Shown piece by piece: positions 44,600 through 54,143 of a DNA stretch of 64,000 bases (the first letter of the stretch is position 1; each line of letters starts with the position of its first letter). This DNA is from Bacteroidota bacterium (GTDB lineage Bacteria; Bacteroidota; Bacteroidia; AKYH767-A; 2013-40CM-41-45), in contig JADJSV010000018.1 of the NCBI GenBank assembly GCA_016711505.1, forward strand, positions 386,082-450,081, read 5' to 3'. Position numbers and translations under genes: made by a program. A model generated the notes under the pieces. That model saw only the letters and a program-made list of their open reading frames with translations, searched no databases and had not been told where the DNA came from.

Positions 44600-46165
44600 T
44601 CATTGCTTGACAACCTTTCCGGTTGTCAGTGTCCCTTTTGAGTTCCTTATTTCATAAAAATATATTCCATCTGCAAGTTGCTCTGTGCTGATTGCCGTGG
44701 AGCTTGTAAAGGCCTGTTGCAAAATATGTCGTCCAAGGAAGTCGTAAAGAGTAACTGTTGTCTGCACCTTGTCGGTAAGTACAAAAGTAAGCTGCGTTGA
44801 AAAGGGATTTGGAAAAGCATTTACACTGTTTATTGCTTTGTCAACATTGTTTATTCCTATAGTGGTGCAAAGAATATTTACCGAAGCGCCGCCTCCTTTC
44901 AGAGAGTTTGCTGTAATTGTACTTCCGCCTGACGAGACATTCGTTGCAGTGCCGGCTGCGGACATTGAAATGGAATTTACAATTGTTGTAGTGCCCCCCT
45001 CATTGCAATTGCTAGTTCCTGCGGAATCCGTTTTGATTAAATACATATTTCTGTTTGCGCCAAAACTTTCTTCGCTGGCGCTTATTAAATATCCCCCATC
45101 GCTTGTTTTCAGAACACAATTTTCATAATCATAACCACTGCCGCCATAAGTTTTAGTCCATAGGGTATCTCCGGCAGCATCCGTTCTTATGACGTAAACA
45201 TCGCTGGCAACTCCGAAACTGTATGATTGCCCCACAACAATAAAACCGTCATCGGCTGTTTGCGTCATCGAATAGCCATTCTCCCAGTCAGTACCTCCAT
45301 AGGTTTTTGTCCATTGGGCAAGCCCGTTACTATCGGTTTTCATTAATAAGCAATCAAAACCGCCGGCGCCAAAACTATTAGTTGCTCCTGTAATTATATA
45401 CCCATTATCCGCTGTTTGCATTATTGAAAAACCAAAATCATCAAGGGCACCGCCATATGTTTTTGTCCAAAGGGTATCACCAATGGCATTAGTTTTCACT
45501 ACATAAATATCTACTCCGCCGGCACCATAGCTCTGCGTGATTCCAATTAAAATAAATCCATTGTCACTTGTTTGCTGAACAAAGTTTCCGTTTTCTTCAA
45601 AACTACCGCCATAAGTTTTTGTCCATAAGGCATTGCCATTGGCATCGGTTTTAATTAAATATGCATCGTAGTTGCCGGCTCCCAAATTTTGTGTGGTGCC
45701 TCCAACCAGGTATCCGCTATCGGAAGTGAGCAGAACCGTATTTCCATAGTCTGTTCCTGCGCCACCGAAAAGTTTTGACCAGGATACATTTCCTATTGAA
45801 TCGGTTTTGAGCAAATAAACATCTTGTCCATTGGCGCCAAAGCTTGTTGAGTTTCCAGCAATGATATATCCGCCATCAGGAGTTTGTTTTACAGAATTTC
45901 CATACTCATCATTGGACCCTCCGTAAGTTTTGGTCCACAACGTATCGCCGTTGCTATTTAGTTTGATTAAGTACACATCATATCCTCCGGCTCCAAAACT
46001 TAGGGTTGTACCCACCAGAATATAGCCGTTGTCAGTGGTGGGTTGAATTTGGGTTCCGTAATCGAGCGCGGTACCGCCAATGGTTTTTTGAAATGTGAGT
46101 TGTGCTGATGTTTGTTCCACAAAGGAAAGAATTGTCAGTAGCGTGATGAGTAAATTTGTTTTCAT
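44600..46165 (-). CDS. Seven-repeat secreted protein with T9SS sorting domain
   Basis: 521 residues. A signal peptide is followed by seven near-identical units of about 52 residues, each like DGGYIIAGNSTSFGANGQD and VYLLKTDSIGN, ending LWTKTYGGS. A T9SS type A domain (NAFPNPFSTQLTFVL ... GIYFYEIRNSKG) closes it. The unit similarity implies recent duplication. It should form a propeller on the cell surface; ligand unknown. Confidence 0.83.
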   Translation of the reverse strand: MKTNLLITLLTILSFVEQTSAQLTFQKTIGGTALDYGTQIQPTTDNGYILVGTTLSFGAGGYDVYLIKLNSNGDTLWTKTYGGSNDEYGNSVKQTPDGGYIIAGNSTSFGANGQDVYLLKTDSIGNVSWSKLFGGAGTDYGNTVLLTSDSGYLVGGTTQNLGAGNYDAYLIKTDANGNALWTKTYGGSFEENGNFVQQTSDNGFILIGITQSYGAGGVDIYVVKTNAIGDTLWTKTYGGALDDFGFSIMQTADNGYIITGATNSFGAGGFDCLLMKTDSNGLAQWTKTYGGTDWENGYSMTQTADDGFIVVGQSYSFGVASDVYVIRTDAAGDTLWTKTYGGSGYDYENCVLKTSDGGYLISASEESFGANRNMYLIKTDSAGTSNCNEGGTTTIVNSISMSAAGTATNVSSGGSTITANSLKGGGASVNILCTTIGINNVDKAINSVNAFPNPFSTQLTFVLTDKVQTTVTLYDFLGRHILQQAFTSSTAISTEQLADGIYFYEIRNSKGTLTTGKVVKQ

Positions 46166-46217
46166 ATGAATTTGTTTGGAGTTAATTTATTTGAAATTTC
46201 CGGAATACTTTATAGCT

Positions 46218-47782
46218 TTATTTATTTTCAATAATTTTATTCAGTTCTATTATAATAAAACTTTTGTCTTGCGTGTCGTATAAAGTATTACCGGTTATTG
46301 ATGCATTAAATGTCGCTTCTACTTCTGCAATACTTTTACCTTCATTATTTACAATCAATGTGTTTTTATCTTTTGCAATGAATTTAAAATCCTTTGTTCG
46401 TTGGTAGTAAATACTTATCTCGTTAAAGTCGATGCTTTTAGTTATGCTTAGTTGGTCGTCAAGTGATAATGTCTTGCTTTGGTTTGTGAACACAAACAAT
46501 TTGGTTGAGTCTGATTGATGGAGATTCAATAAATCGCCATTTTGCGATGTAATGAATACGTTGCCGCCAACAAAATATTTCAACTCTCCAAAGTTCTCTT
46601 TGGAAAATTCTTTTTGTAAAATTTCATTTCCGGTATCCATTGAATATTTTGCAACCCTGTTTTTAAAAACGAAATACATTGCTCCATTGTTTATTTCATA
46701 ACTCAAAATGGGATCGTCTTTTACATTTAAATTTGTCAAGAATATTTGTTTGCCTGTTTGTTTATCAAACGCCGCGAAAAATGGTTTTCCAAAATCAATC
46801 TGTCTGTAACCCATAAAAGCTACCCCATTATTGACCATATATATGACATTGTCTTGTAAAATTAATGAAGATTTACTTGCTATGTCGTTTGGAAAAGAAA
46901 ATTTCCAGGCTATTTCTCCTGATTGCTTGTCAATTTTTACAAGTTGTTCTTTAGATGCAAAATAAATATTGGAACTATCAACTATCGTGTTTGACACCAA
47001 ATCTCGAACTAAATTGTGTCCGGTAGACATTGCGAATGCACCTGTCAATAAGCCTAATGCCAGACCAGCCGCATTTGCACCAGCAGTTCCTTTATAGTCT
47101 TTTTTGCCGGTAACTGAATGATAGTCCCAGCCCTTTCCGGTATTAATGTTTATTGAGTGTAAACCCGCTGCAACAATAATCATGGTGGAGTCATTGGTAT
47201 AAAACACATCATTCCAACCATATTCTCTATTCAAATCTCTTTTCCAAAGTACGTTGCCATTTTGCAAATCTATTCCTTCAAGTTCGTTTGTAAATCCTGA
47301 TGAGTTTTTAAATTTATAACCAAGACCAATGTTCTCCATCGGGTCAACAAAGTAAATATTGTTTTTTACTTCCCAAAGTTCTTCTCCTGTGTAGATATCG
47401 AGGCAAGAACTCTTATTTCCTACAGAAAAAATCATTGTTTTATTAAACTGCTGTAAAATATTAGCTTCATATACAATATTCTTACTCCATAAAACCTTTT
47501 GATTTTTAATATCGAACTGGATAATTTTCCCGCTGTTGTCAAGCCATTTTCCGTTTTTACTCAATCCCCTCAATTGAACTGTCAAAAGTCCAGTTGTTGT
47601 GTCCAAAAACGTCTCATGAATTCTGTCAGGAAAAACATATTCCATTCCTTTAAAAACAATACTGTCTACAAGGCTTTTACCTAACACCTTCTCATTACTC
47701 AAAACTTGTATTTGATTTTTTTGACAATATCCTACATCTGCAGTTAAAGTAAAATAACAAAAATTATTCTTTCTATTCTCAT
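46218..47782 (-). pseudogene. PQQ-like beta-propeller protein with a shifted signal peptide
   Basis: The long open frame (46218-47702, starting at a TTG) encodes a propeller with PQQ-like blades: GKIIQFDIKNQKVLWSKN, DIYTGEELWEVKNN, LVKIDKQSGEIAWKF, AAFDKQTGKQIFL. Upstream, the ATG at 47782 begins MRIERIIFVILL and is in a different frame. Adding one T to a T run near 47748 joins it to LTADVGYCQKNQIQVLS and the long frame, supplying a signal peptide. The shift is likely a homopolymer error. No attC-like site lies between it and the T9SS gene. Confidence 0.7.
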
Positions 47783-47836
47783 ATGTTTGTTGATGTCATA
47801 AATTAGGTGTCAGTTTTAGTGTCGTCCTGGCATTAC

Positions 47837-47932
47837 CACTAAAGTTTAGCATTGCCGAAGCATTATTTTTTTACCGAAATATAAAAATAAAAAGAGTCAA
47901 AAAATAATGTTTTGGTAATGCGGTGTTAGTGG
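47837..47932 (-). repeat. attC-like site S (type 1, 96 bp)
   Basis: AAGTTTAGCATTGCCGAAGC against TTTTGGTAATGCGGTGTTAG, a full type-1 copy with both inner stems. The stop of the next secreted-protein gene lies within 12 bp. Confidence 0.82.
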
Positions 47933-47943
47933 CATCATATTTT

Positions 47944-48546
47944 TTACGGATTTGTATTGTATCTACAGAATTTGTATCCGTCTTTCGTTTCTATAAAACT
48001 TAGAAGAAGAGCGGCTCCTTCATAATCAGCAGTAGTTTCAAAGGTCTTAATTGAAACTACTTTAATTTTGGCAATATCTATATTTGAATTTTTGGATATA
48101 CAATCTTTATAAAACATCCGTCTGTTTTGTTCACCTTCATCATAGATTCTCCAATTTGTTGAATCCGCTATTTTTGATTTGATAAATTCATCGAACATAT
48201 TAAGAAATTCTTCATCATAAAACTTTGGTGATGATATGTAACAAAATTCATTATTAAGTTTATCATACCAAACATCCGGATTGTTATTTTGATATAATGA
48301 AAAAAGCGAATCCTTTTCTGTAGTATTTCGAACACAACTATAACAATCAATACAGTCTGTAGATAAGTTGACCAATTTAATTTTGTCAAAATCTAAAATC
48401 GCAGTAACAAAGCTTTTCCACGACTTCAAAATTTTTAAATCAACCGAATCTTGTTCACTTTTCAATTCATTTTCATGAGGAGTTGATGCTATCAATCCGC
48501 ATAATGATAAATGGAATAATAGAAGTAAGGCGATTGTTTTTTTCAT
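47944..48546 (-). CDS. Secreted protein of unknown function
   Basis: 200 residues with a signal peptide (MKKTIALLLLFHLSLCGLIAS). Cys residues in TDCIDCYSCVRNTTEKDSL may form disulfides. Other recognisable stretches are FYDEEFLNMFDEFIKSKI and ALLLSFIETKDGYKFCRYN. No named family. It begins 7 bp after the outer box of site T, as expected for a cassette. Confidence 0.65.
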   Translation of the reverse strand: MKKTIALLLLFHLSLCGLIASTPHENELKSEQDSVDLKILKSWKSFVTAILDFDKIKLVNLSTDCIDCYSCVRNTTEKDSLFSLYQNNNPDVWYDKLNNEFCYISSPKFYDEEFLNMFDEFIKSKIADSTNWRIYDEGEQNRRMFYKDCISKNSNIDIAKIKVVSIKTFETTADYEGAALLLSFIETKDGYKFCRYNTNP

Positions 48547-48552
48547 TTATGA

Positions 48553-48731
48553 TGCTAACGTTTTGCAGATACTGGCCGTTGGTCTTTCGAAGCACCATCT
48601 TCCTTACCGACAAAAGGTTATTTCGAAGATACATGTTTATTAGCTAGCCGCAAATTAATTTCCCGAAGGGGCCGCTTTTTTGCGCGCGCGATGACCCGAT
48701 TCCGCCCAATGGCCAGTAGGTGCTGTTAGGT
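48553..48731 (-). repeat. attC-like site T (about 179 bp)
   Basis: GCTAACG and the canonical GTTAGGT. Inner arms TACTGGCCGTTGG against CCAATGGCCAGTAGG. Its centre is long and locally GC-rich (CGAAGGGGCCGCTTTTTT), so it may carry an insertion. Confidence 0.7.
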
Positions 48732-48765
48732 GCTACCCTGTTTCTGAATTATTCCACATTAATTT

Positions 48766-49029
48766 TTAAGATTTCCATCTGTCCAAACGCTTCATTCCTC
48801 TCGTAAATAACCAAGAAAAAAATCTTGAATGTCCACCTTCCATCATTTTCTGTTTGTTATATTCTTGAAATTCTAAAACATTGTTTCCTTTGTAAATAAA
48901 ATCGCCATTTTCATAGCAGTAAGAACAATATTTTTTGCTAATGCTTTTGTCTGCATTTGTTCCGCCTCCTTTTTCATCTCGTTTTAATGGCATTCCACAA
49001 GACTGACAGTTTTTAAATTCTTTATCCAT
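48766..49029 (-). CDS. Putative zinc-ribbon protein
   Basis: 87 residues: CQSCGMPLKRDEKGG and KKYCSYCYENGDFIY give two CxxC pairs, the pattern of the zinc_ribbon_2 family. The tail is basic and aromatic. Metal binding is likely; function unknown. Single gene between sites T and U. Confidence 0.82.
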   Translation of the reverse strand: MDKEFKNCQSCGMPLKRDEKGGGTNADKSISKKYCSYCYENGDFIYKGNNVLEFQEYNKQKMMEGGHSRFFSWLFTRGMKRLDRWKS

Positions 49030-49074
49030 TTTTGAATGTTTTTAGTTTTGATGAGCGTTTCGGTCGGGTTGCAC

Positions 49075-49167
49075 CTTTACGTTTAGCATTGCGGATGCAT
49101 TATTTTTACCGAAATGTAAAAATAAAAAGAGTCAAAAAATAATGTTTTGGCAATGCGGTGTTATATG
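49075..49167 (-). repeat. attC-like site U (type 1, 93 bp)
   Basis: TTACGTTTAGCATTGCGG against TTTTGGCAATGCGGTGTTAT. The stop of the 49161 gene falls in the outer box. Confidence 0.82.
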
Positions 49168-49628
49168 CTGCCTTTCTGATTTTTTACTCTTTCAATAATA
49201 AGATCTTCAAACTTGTCAATAGTAATTTTGCGGAAAATGTTATCATAGTCACGGTTAATTATTTTCCTCTCGTTAAAATCAGGGGAATCGGAAATTCCAT
49301 AGAATACAATGTTTGTTCCCGAGCTAAAAGCAGGATCTGTCAGGACCCACATGTGTATATATTCTTTTGAGTTAGGAACAAAAACTTGAACTTTAGAATA
49401 TCCGCTATGATCAGTAGGAGTAACATCAAATTCCAAATTATTATCATATGTCACAAGTTGCTTTATCAAATTGTCCCCAGTTATATCAACGTAATAAAAT
49501 TTGACAAAAGACCCGCCATTGCCAAACATCCTTTGATATATCATAGGCGAAAAGTCTAAAACCGTCAACACTGTTAAAGTGATAAAAATATAGAATAGTG
49601 TTTTATGTCGTCTAACGCTGTTCATCAT
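49161..49628 (-). CDS. Single-helix membrane protein of unknown function
   Basis: The ATG at 49628 (MNSVRRHKTLFYIFI) gives about 155 residues. One membrane helix (TLFYIFITLTVLTVLDF) and an external domain (VKFYYVDITGDNLIKQLVT, KEYIHMWVLTDPAFSSG). No family recognised. The gene fills almost all the space between sites U and V. Confidence 0.6.
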   Translation of the reverse strand: MMNSVRRHKTLFYIFITLTVLTVLDFSPMIYQRMFGNGGSFVKFYYVDITGDNLIKQLVTYDNNLEFDVTPTDHSGYSKVQVFVPNSKEYIHMWVLTDPAFSSGTNIVFYGISDSPDFNERKIINRDYDNIFRKITIDKFEDLIIERVKNQKGSI

Positions 49629-49635
49629 AAGGTGG

Positions 49636-49730
49636 CATATAACGTTTAGCATTGCCGAAGCAATATTTTTTTACCGAAATATAAAAATAAAAAGAGTCAA
49701 AAAATAATGTTTTGGCATGCGGTGTTATGC
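49636..49730 (-). repeat. attC-like site V (type 1, 95 bp)
   Basis: TATAACGTTTAGCATTGCC against TTTTGGCATGCGGTGTTATG. It starts 8 bp from the upstream gene's start and precedes the kelch gene. Confidence 0.82.
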
Positions 49731-49782
49731 GAAGGCCAATTATATTTGTGGGAATAGTTGTTGAAAAAGAATAAAAGACTAG

Positions 49783-50982
49783 TTATTTCTTAATAATCTT
49801 CCATCGAAAGGATTTATTATTACTATTAAGTATTAAAAAATAAATTCCGCTGTAAAACTCGTTCATATTTAATGAGTATTGTTTTGAAGAAATAACTTCC
49901 TTCACTAATAGGTTACCGGATAATTCATATAGCTCTAAGAAAAAATTACTATTGTTAGATTCGATATTTAATTTGTCAATTATTGGATTGGGGTAAATTG
50001 AAATTGATTGTTGTTGATCATATTGAGTGATTTCGGAATTAATTGAATCTGGTGTATATTCCCAACAATCACTTTGAAATGATCCAGCCCAGCCAGTCCC
50101 AACATAACCCTTGCCCCCCAACAGAAAAGCCAACCGCATTAGATCTTCCAGGGCCCCCATAATTTGTTTTTGCGCCCATGTATCATTTGCTTTGTCGTAT
50201 TCCCAGAAATCTCTTGAAAACGATCCATCCAATCCAATTCCAATGTATCCTTTAGATCCAATCGAGAAACTAACTGCAGAGACTCTTGATTTCCACCAAA
50301 ACTAGATTTTTGATTCCAAGTATCTAAAGTAGGATCGTATTCCCAAAAATCTTGTAAAGAAATTCCATTTGGAATCCACCCAGTTCCGATGTATCCATGA
50401 TTTCCAATTGAAAAGCCAACAGCTTCAGTTCTAGCAATACCCCCAAAATTCGACTTTTGTGACCAGCTGTCTGATGATGGATCGTATTCCCAAAAGTCTT
50501 GCAAAGCACCACCTGTTGGCGCGTTACCAGTACCAATGTACCCTTTCGTTCCGATTGAAAAACCGACCGCTGCATGGCGAAGGCTTCCTGGGAAATCTGC
50601 CATTTGAGTCCAAATATTTGTAAATGGATCGTATTCCCAAAAATCTCGGTATATCATATTTGCATCTGACCCCAACCCAATATATCCTTTCGTTCCAATT
50701 GAAAAACAAACAGCACCTAGTCTAGGGCCTCCCCCATAGTTTGCCTTTTGTGTCCAAATATTTGTCGAAGGATCAAACTCCCAAAAATCGTTTTGAAGAT
50801 TTAAGCCTGTATTATTTGGTGAACCAGTTCCAACATATCCTTTACTACCAATGGAAAAACTCACAGCACTATTACGTACGCCTCCACCAAAATTTGACAT
50901 TTGAATCCATGAGTTTTGCGAAAAACATACTGACGAATTTTTTGAAAAGAAGCAGAAAAAATATGAATACAATTTTCTTCAT
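49783..50982 (-). pseudogene. Kelch-repeat T9SS protein with about four homopolymer shifts
   Basis: The ATG at 50982 begins MKKIVFIFFLLLFKK, a signal peptide, then is out of frame with NSSVCFSQNSWIQMSNFGG. Six kelch blades follow, such as AVSFSIGSKGYVGTGSPNN, DFWEFDPSTNIWTQK and DFWEYDPTLDTWNQK. Further one-base breaks occur near 50258, 50176 and 50120. The end is a T9SS domain (IYPNPIIDKLNIE ... GIYFLILNSNNK). All breaks fall in or next to short runs, so the organism's gene is probably intact, about 395 residues. Confidence 0.72.
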
Positions 50983-51021
50983 TAGATAGAGTCTAAGTTA
51001 TGATGAGCAAGAATGGCTTTT

Positions 51022-51153
51022 GCATAACGGTTTGCGGGCTTATGCAGTGGGGGCATTAGTAGCACTCCACTGTCCACCGGCACAAAGATAATAGAAAGCA
51101 CCAAAGGTAATAAACCCACGTCAGCCCCCATTGCATAAGCCCGCTGTTAGGTG
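51022..51153 (-). repeat. attC-like site W (132 bp)
   Basis: Outer GCATAACG and canonical GTTAGGT. Very regular arms: TTTGCGGGCTTATGCAGTGG against CCCATTGCATAAGCCCGCTG. One of the best-preserved sites. The following 200 bp up to the reductase gene hold no ORF, and include TGTCTGTCTGTCTG. Confidence 0.85.
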
Positions 51154-51352
51154 CTGCCCTTCTGTCTGTCTGTCTGGCGGGGTGGGGTGCAGTCTCTTGG
51201 CAAAGCTTTGGTAGTGGGCGGCTTCTGTGGCTTTGCCATGTGCCTGCATTGCGTTGGCATTGCAATAATGTGTCAGTTTAGGTAAGAAATGAATGTGTAG
51301 GGGTAAATAACGTTGTCGTAGTCCTAAATAATTGAGTAGTCGTGTTAAATAA

Positions 51353-52018
51353 TTAAAATGCTTCCTGGACTATAAATTCATTTGAAATACCCAAATCAGC
51401 TAAATACTTGACAACTGCTTCCATCATAGGCGGAGGACCACAGAGATAGAAATATTTACGTCCTTCTATTTTGGTTTTAATAATGTCAGATGAGATAAAT
51501 CCGTTTACGTAGCCCTCTACTTTTTCATCAGATAAAACATTGATAAAATTAGCTCCTAAAAGCGATTTTAATTTCTCTTCCAAAATAATATCGGCTTTGG
51601 TTTTGTTGGCAAAAATTAGTTTGTTATTACCTATTTTATTTTCTTTTTCAAGCTGTTTCAAAATGGCTATAAAAGGTGTAACACCTGCTCCACCCGCAAT
51701 AAAAACACCTTCGCCTTTGTAGTGAATATCGCCAAACACATCGCCAATAATTAGTTCATCGCCAGCAACAAGTGAACATAGTTGATTGGTAACGCCATTG
51801 TGCGTAGGATAGGTTTTAATGATAAATTCCACAAAATCATCTTGGGGTAACGAGGTAAATGTAAATGGCCGAAGTTCATTTTCCCATCCGCTTTTGTTTA
51901 AAGAAATGTCGGCTGCCTGACCTGTTTGAAAAACAAGACCAACGGGCTTTTCAGTTACAATTCGTAACACATCGTGGGTAAGGTTTTCAATAGATTTTAT
52001 TTTTACTATATCTGCCAT
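51353..52018 (-). CDS. FAD/NAD(P)H-binding flavodoxin/ferredoxin reductase-like protein
   Basis: 221 residues: an FAD-binding barrel with RPFTFTSLPQDDFVEF (RxYS-like motif) and an NAD-binding domain with GVFIAGGAGVTPFIAIL and FYLCGPPPMM. It is a stand-alone reductase without a ferredoxin domain. It ends the six-gene operon 51.3-54.8 kb, 5 bp after FolE. In this setting it could keep a pterin reduced or supply electrons to a pterin-dependent enzyme; this is inference. Confidence 0.85.
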   Translation of the reverse strand: MADIVKIKSIENLTHDVLRIVTEKPVGLVFQTGQAADISLNKSGWENELRPFTFTSLPQDDFVEFIIKTYPTHNGVTNQLCSLVAGDELIIGDVFGDIHYKGEGVFIAGGAGVTPFIAILKQLEKENKIGNNKLIFANKTKADIILEEKLKSLLGANFINVLSDEKVEGYVNGFISSDIIKTKIEGRKYFYLCGPPPMMEAVVKYLADLGISNEFIVQEAF

Positions 52019-52023
52019 GTCCG

Positions 52024-52698
52024 TTATCTTTTGTTGTGTATAAATGATGAAAACTCTTGTTGTGTATTTTCGGTTTCAAACTTGCCCGAATAACTTGCTG
52101 TAACGGTAATACTGCCAGTATCTTTAATTCCTCTTGAAGCCACACACAAATGGTCGGCTTCTATTACCACAGCTACATCGTTGTGTTGCAAAATTTCTTT
52201 TAAGCCTTCTGCAATTTGAATAGTAAGGCGTTCTTGCACTTGGGGGTGTGTGGCATAATACTGTACCAAGCGGTTTATTTTAGACAGTCCAATTACTTTG
52301 TCGTGCGGAATATAAGCTACATGAGACTTGCCAATTATGGGTACAAAATGGTGTTCGCAATTAGAATAGAGTGTAAGGTCCTTTTCTACCAACATATGCT
52401 TGTATCCATATTTGTTTTCAAACAGGCTTATTGCAGGCTTATTATCGGGATTAAGTCCACTAAATATTTCCTGTACATACATTTTAGCTACTCGTTTGGG
52501 TGTGTCGCTTAGGCTGTCGTCAGTTAAATCAAGCCCAAGGGCTTCCATTATTTCGGCAAAATGATATTCAATTTTGGCTATTTTTTCTTCATCTGTCAAT
52601 TCAAAAGCATTGGCACGGATTGGTGTTTCTATTGATGTTTTAGTATGTACTTTGCCATTACCATTCAGTATTGTGTCAAGCGTGTGGATATTCAGCAT
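52024..52698 (-). CDS. folE: GTP cyclohydrolase I
   Basis: The ATG at 52698 (MLNIHTLDTILNG) gives about 224 residues. The family signature is complete: YSNCEHHFVPIIGKSHVAYI, KVIGLSKINRLVQYYA, QVQERLTIQIAEGL and ADHLCVASRGIKDTGS. The Cys and His residues bind the catalytic zinc. It makes 7,8-dihydroneopterin triphosphate from GTP. It overlaps the upstream PTPS gene by 23 bp, so the enzymes are translated together. Confidence 0.95.
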   Translation of the reverse strand: MLNIHTLDTILNGNGKVHTKTSIETPIRANAFELTDEEKIAKIEYHFAEIMEALGLDLTDDSLSDTPKRVAKMYVQEIFSGLNPDNKPAISLFENKYGYKHMLVEKDLTLYSNCEHHFVPIIGKSHVAYIPHDKVIGLSKINRLVQYYATHPQVQERLTIQIAEGLKEILQHNDVAVVIEADHLCVASRGIKDTGSITVTASYSGKFETENTQQEFSSFIHNKR

Positions 52699-53089
52699 AA
52701 TTCCGTTCTGTTTCATAAAGTATCACTTTCAAAATGTATTCGTCTCTAATTTTTTCTCGTAAAATATTCCAAATTATAACTGCAATATTTTCTACGGTTG
52801 GGTTATGGTTTTTAAATTCTTCTACATCAAGGTTTAGGTTTTTGTGGTCGAACTTCTCTATAATATTTGTTCGTATCAGTTCGCTTAATTTTTTGGTGTC
52901 ATGCACATAGCCTGTTTCGGGGTCAATTTCGCCCGTAAGCTGGAGTATTAACTCGTAGTTATGTCCGTGAAAATTAGGATTGTTACATTTCCCAAAGACT
53001 TCTTTGTTTTTTTCTTCTGTCCAATTGGGGTTATACAAACGGTGGGCAGCATTAAAATGCTCTTTACGATAGATTGTCGCTTTCATCAA
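52676..53089 (-). CDS. 6-pyruvoyl-tetrahydropterin synthase-type protein
   Basis: 137 residues of the PTPS/QueD family. The metal His residues are in HFNAAHRL and FHGHNYEL. The catalytic-Cys segment reads FGKCNNPNFHGHNY, as in biopterin-type PTPS, and differs from the CxxxHGH of QueD. YETERNYAEYP near the end matches the PTPS glutamate. With GTP cyclohydrolase next to it, the likely product is 6-pyruvoyltetrahydropterin en route to tetrahydrobiopterin; queuosine precursor synthesis is the alternative. Confidence 0.85.
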   Translation of the reverse strand: MMKATIYRKEHFNAAHRLYNPNWTEEKNKEVFGKCNNPNFHGHNYELILQLTGEIDPETGYVHDTKKLSELIRTNIIEKFDHKNLNLDVEEFKNHNPTVENIAVIIWNILREKIRDEYILKVILYETERNYAEYPHA

Positions 53090-53738
53090 AAAATTATAGC
53101 ATTTATTTTTTTCATCACCTTATCTACCATTGCATCGCAATAGATGGCATTAAATTCAAACAACTCGTTGGCAGAATAGGATTTTTCGATTTCGCCTCTC
53201 AACATTGCTTTCGAGCGATTGAGCCGCACTTTTACATTGGCTTCGCTAATGTTGAGCAAGGTGGCTGTTTCGGCAACATTTAATCCATTAATTTCTCTCA
53301 AAGAAAATACCATTCGGTAATCTTCGGGTATTTGACTGATAGCTTCTTCAATAACGTGTCCTAATTCACGGTTTTGAACTAATTTATGGGTGTCGTTTTG
53401 CGAATTGGTAAACATGGGAATTGCATTTTCGTTTGCATCTTTTGTTATTTCATTTTTAAAACTAAGTTTCTCCTTTTGCGGTAGCAATTATTTAGCATTA
53501 TCCGAATTATCCATGTCTTAAAGTCGGCACGTCCCTCAAACTGGCTCAAACTTTTATAAGCATCAATAAACGTGTCTTGCATTAAATCTTGCGTGTCTTC
53601 ATGGTTGTAATTATACGAACGACCAATTTTGTATAAAACGGGATTAAACCGCCTTACGATAATTTCGTAAAGCGATTTTTCCCCTTTTAAAATCCGTTCA
53701 ATAATTTCTACTTCCGTAAGTTCTGTGAACTGGCTCAT
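53086..53738 (-). pseudogene. ECF-type RNA polymerase sigma factor, split by one base
   Basis: The frame from 53738 encodes region 2 (EDTQDLMQDTFIDAYKSLSQ, FKTWIIRIMLNNCYRK) and ends at 53445. The remainder, region 4 (IPEDYRMVFSLREINGLNVA, TLLNISEANVKVRLNRSKAM), is in the next frame down to 53086. Adding one A to the run in CGCAAAAGGAG (about 53478) joins them as CYRKREKLSFKN. The stop overlaps the PTPS start by 4 bp. It is probably a functional ECF sigma factor controlling this operon. Confidence 0.82.
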
Positions 53739-53744
53739 ATTTTA

Positions 53745-54116
53745 TTAAACAATTTTTGCTAATCGAGCCATAGAAAGTGCTGCAATAGCCATTACTAAAT
53801 CTCTTATTGCTACATCAACATAGTTAAATCCAAGTAGTAAAGTTAAGGCAATTACGGTAAGCCAACTTGCAACAATATAGCCACCAAATTCGGTCTTTTT
53901 TAGCACGATAATACCTGCAACAATTTCAATTATTCCTACAATCATCATAAATACAGAAGTAGAAAATGGGAGCATTTCTGCAATAGAAGGATTGATGTAT
54001 TGCTCCCAGTTGGTTAGTATATTGGTAAACTTATCTGCACCTGCCACAATGGGAACAATTCCGAAAGTGTATTTTAAAAGATTAAAGGTTTGTGTCAAAG
54101 ATTTATTATTATCCAT
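53745..54116 (-). CDS. DoxX-like four-helix membrane protein
   Basis: 123 residues with four helices: YTFGIVPIVAGADKFTNIL, TSVFMMIVGIIEIVAGII, SWLTVIALTLLLGF, and a final short helix. IVPIVAGADKF and GIIEIVAGIIVL fit the DoxX/SURF4-like fold. It is 6 bp upstream of the sigma-factor gene in the operon. Its role is unknown; DoxX proteins have been tied to redox stress. Confidence 0.75.
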   Translation of the reverse strand: MDNNKSLTQTFNLLKYTFGIVPIVAGADKFTNILTNWEQYINPSIAEMLPFSTSVFMMIVGIIEIVAGIIVLKKTEFGGYIVASWLTVIALTLLLGFNYVDVAIRDLVMAIAALSMARLAKIV

Positions 54117-54143
54117 TGTTATGATTTTATTTAAAAATTAAAC

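Noticed and set aside
51056..51265. 69-codon ORF in the site W region
   Set aside because: It lies within the palindrome, has no homology I recognise and reads through the repeat arms.
52676..53089. QueD annotation for the synthase
   Set aside because: The CNNPNFHGHNY segment is of the pyruvoyl-tetrahydropterin-synthase type and no queuosine genes are adjacent; kept only as an alternative.
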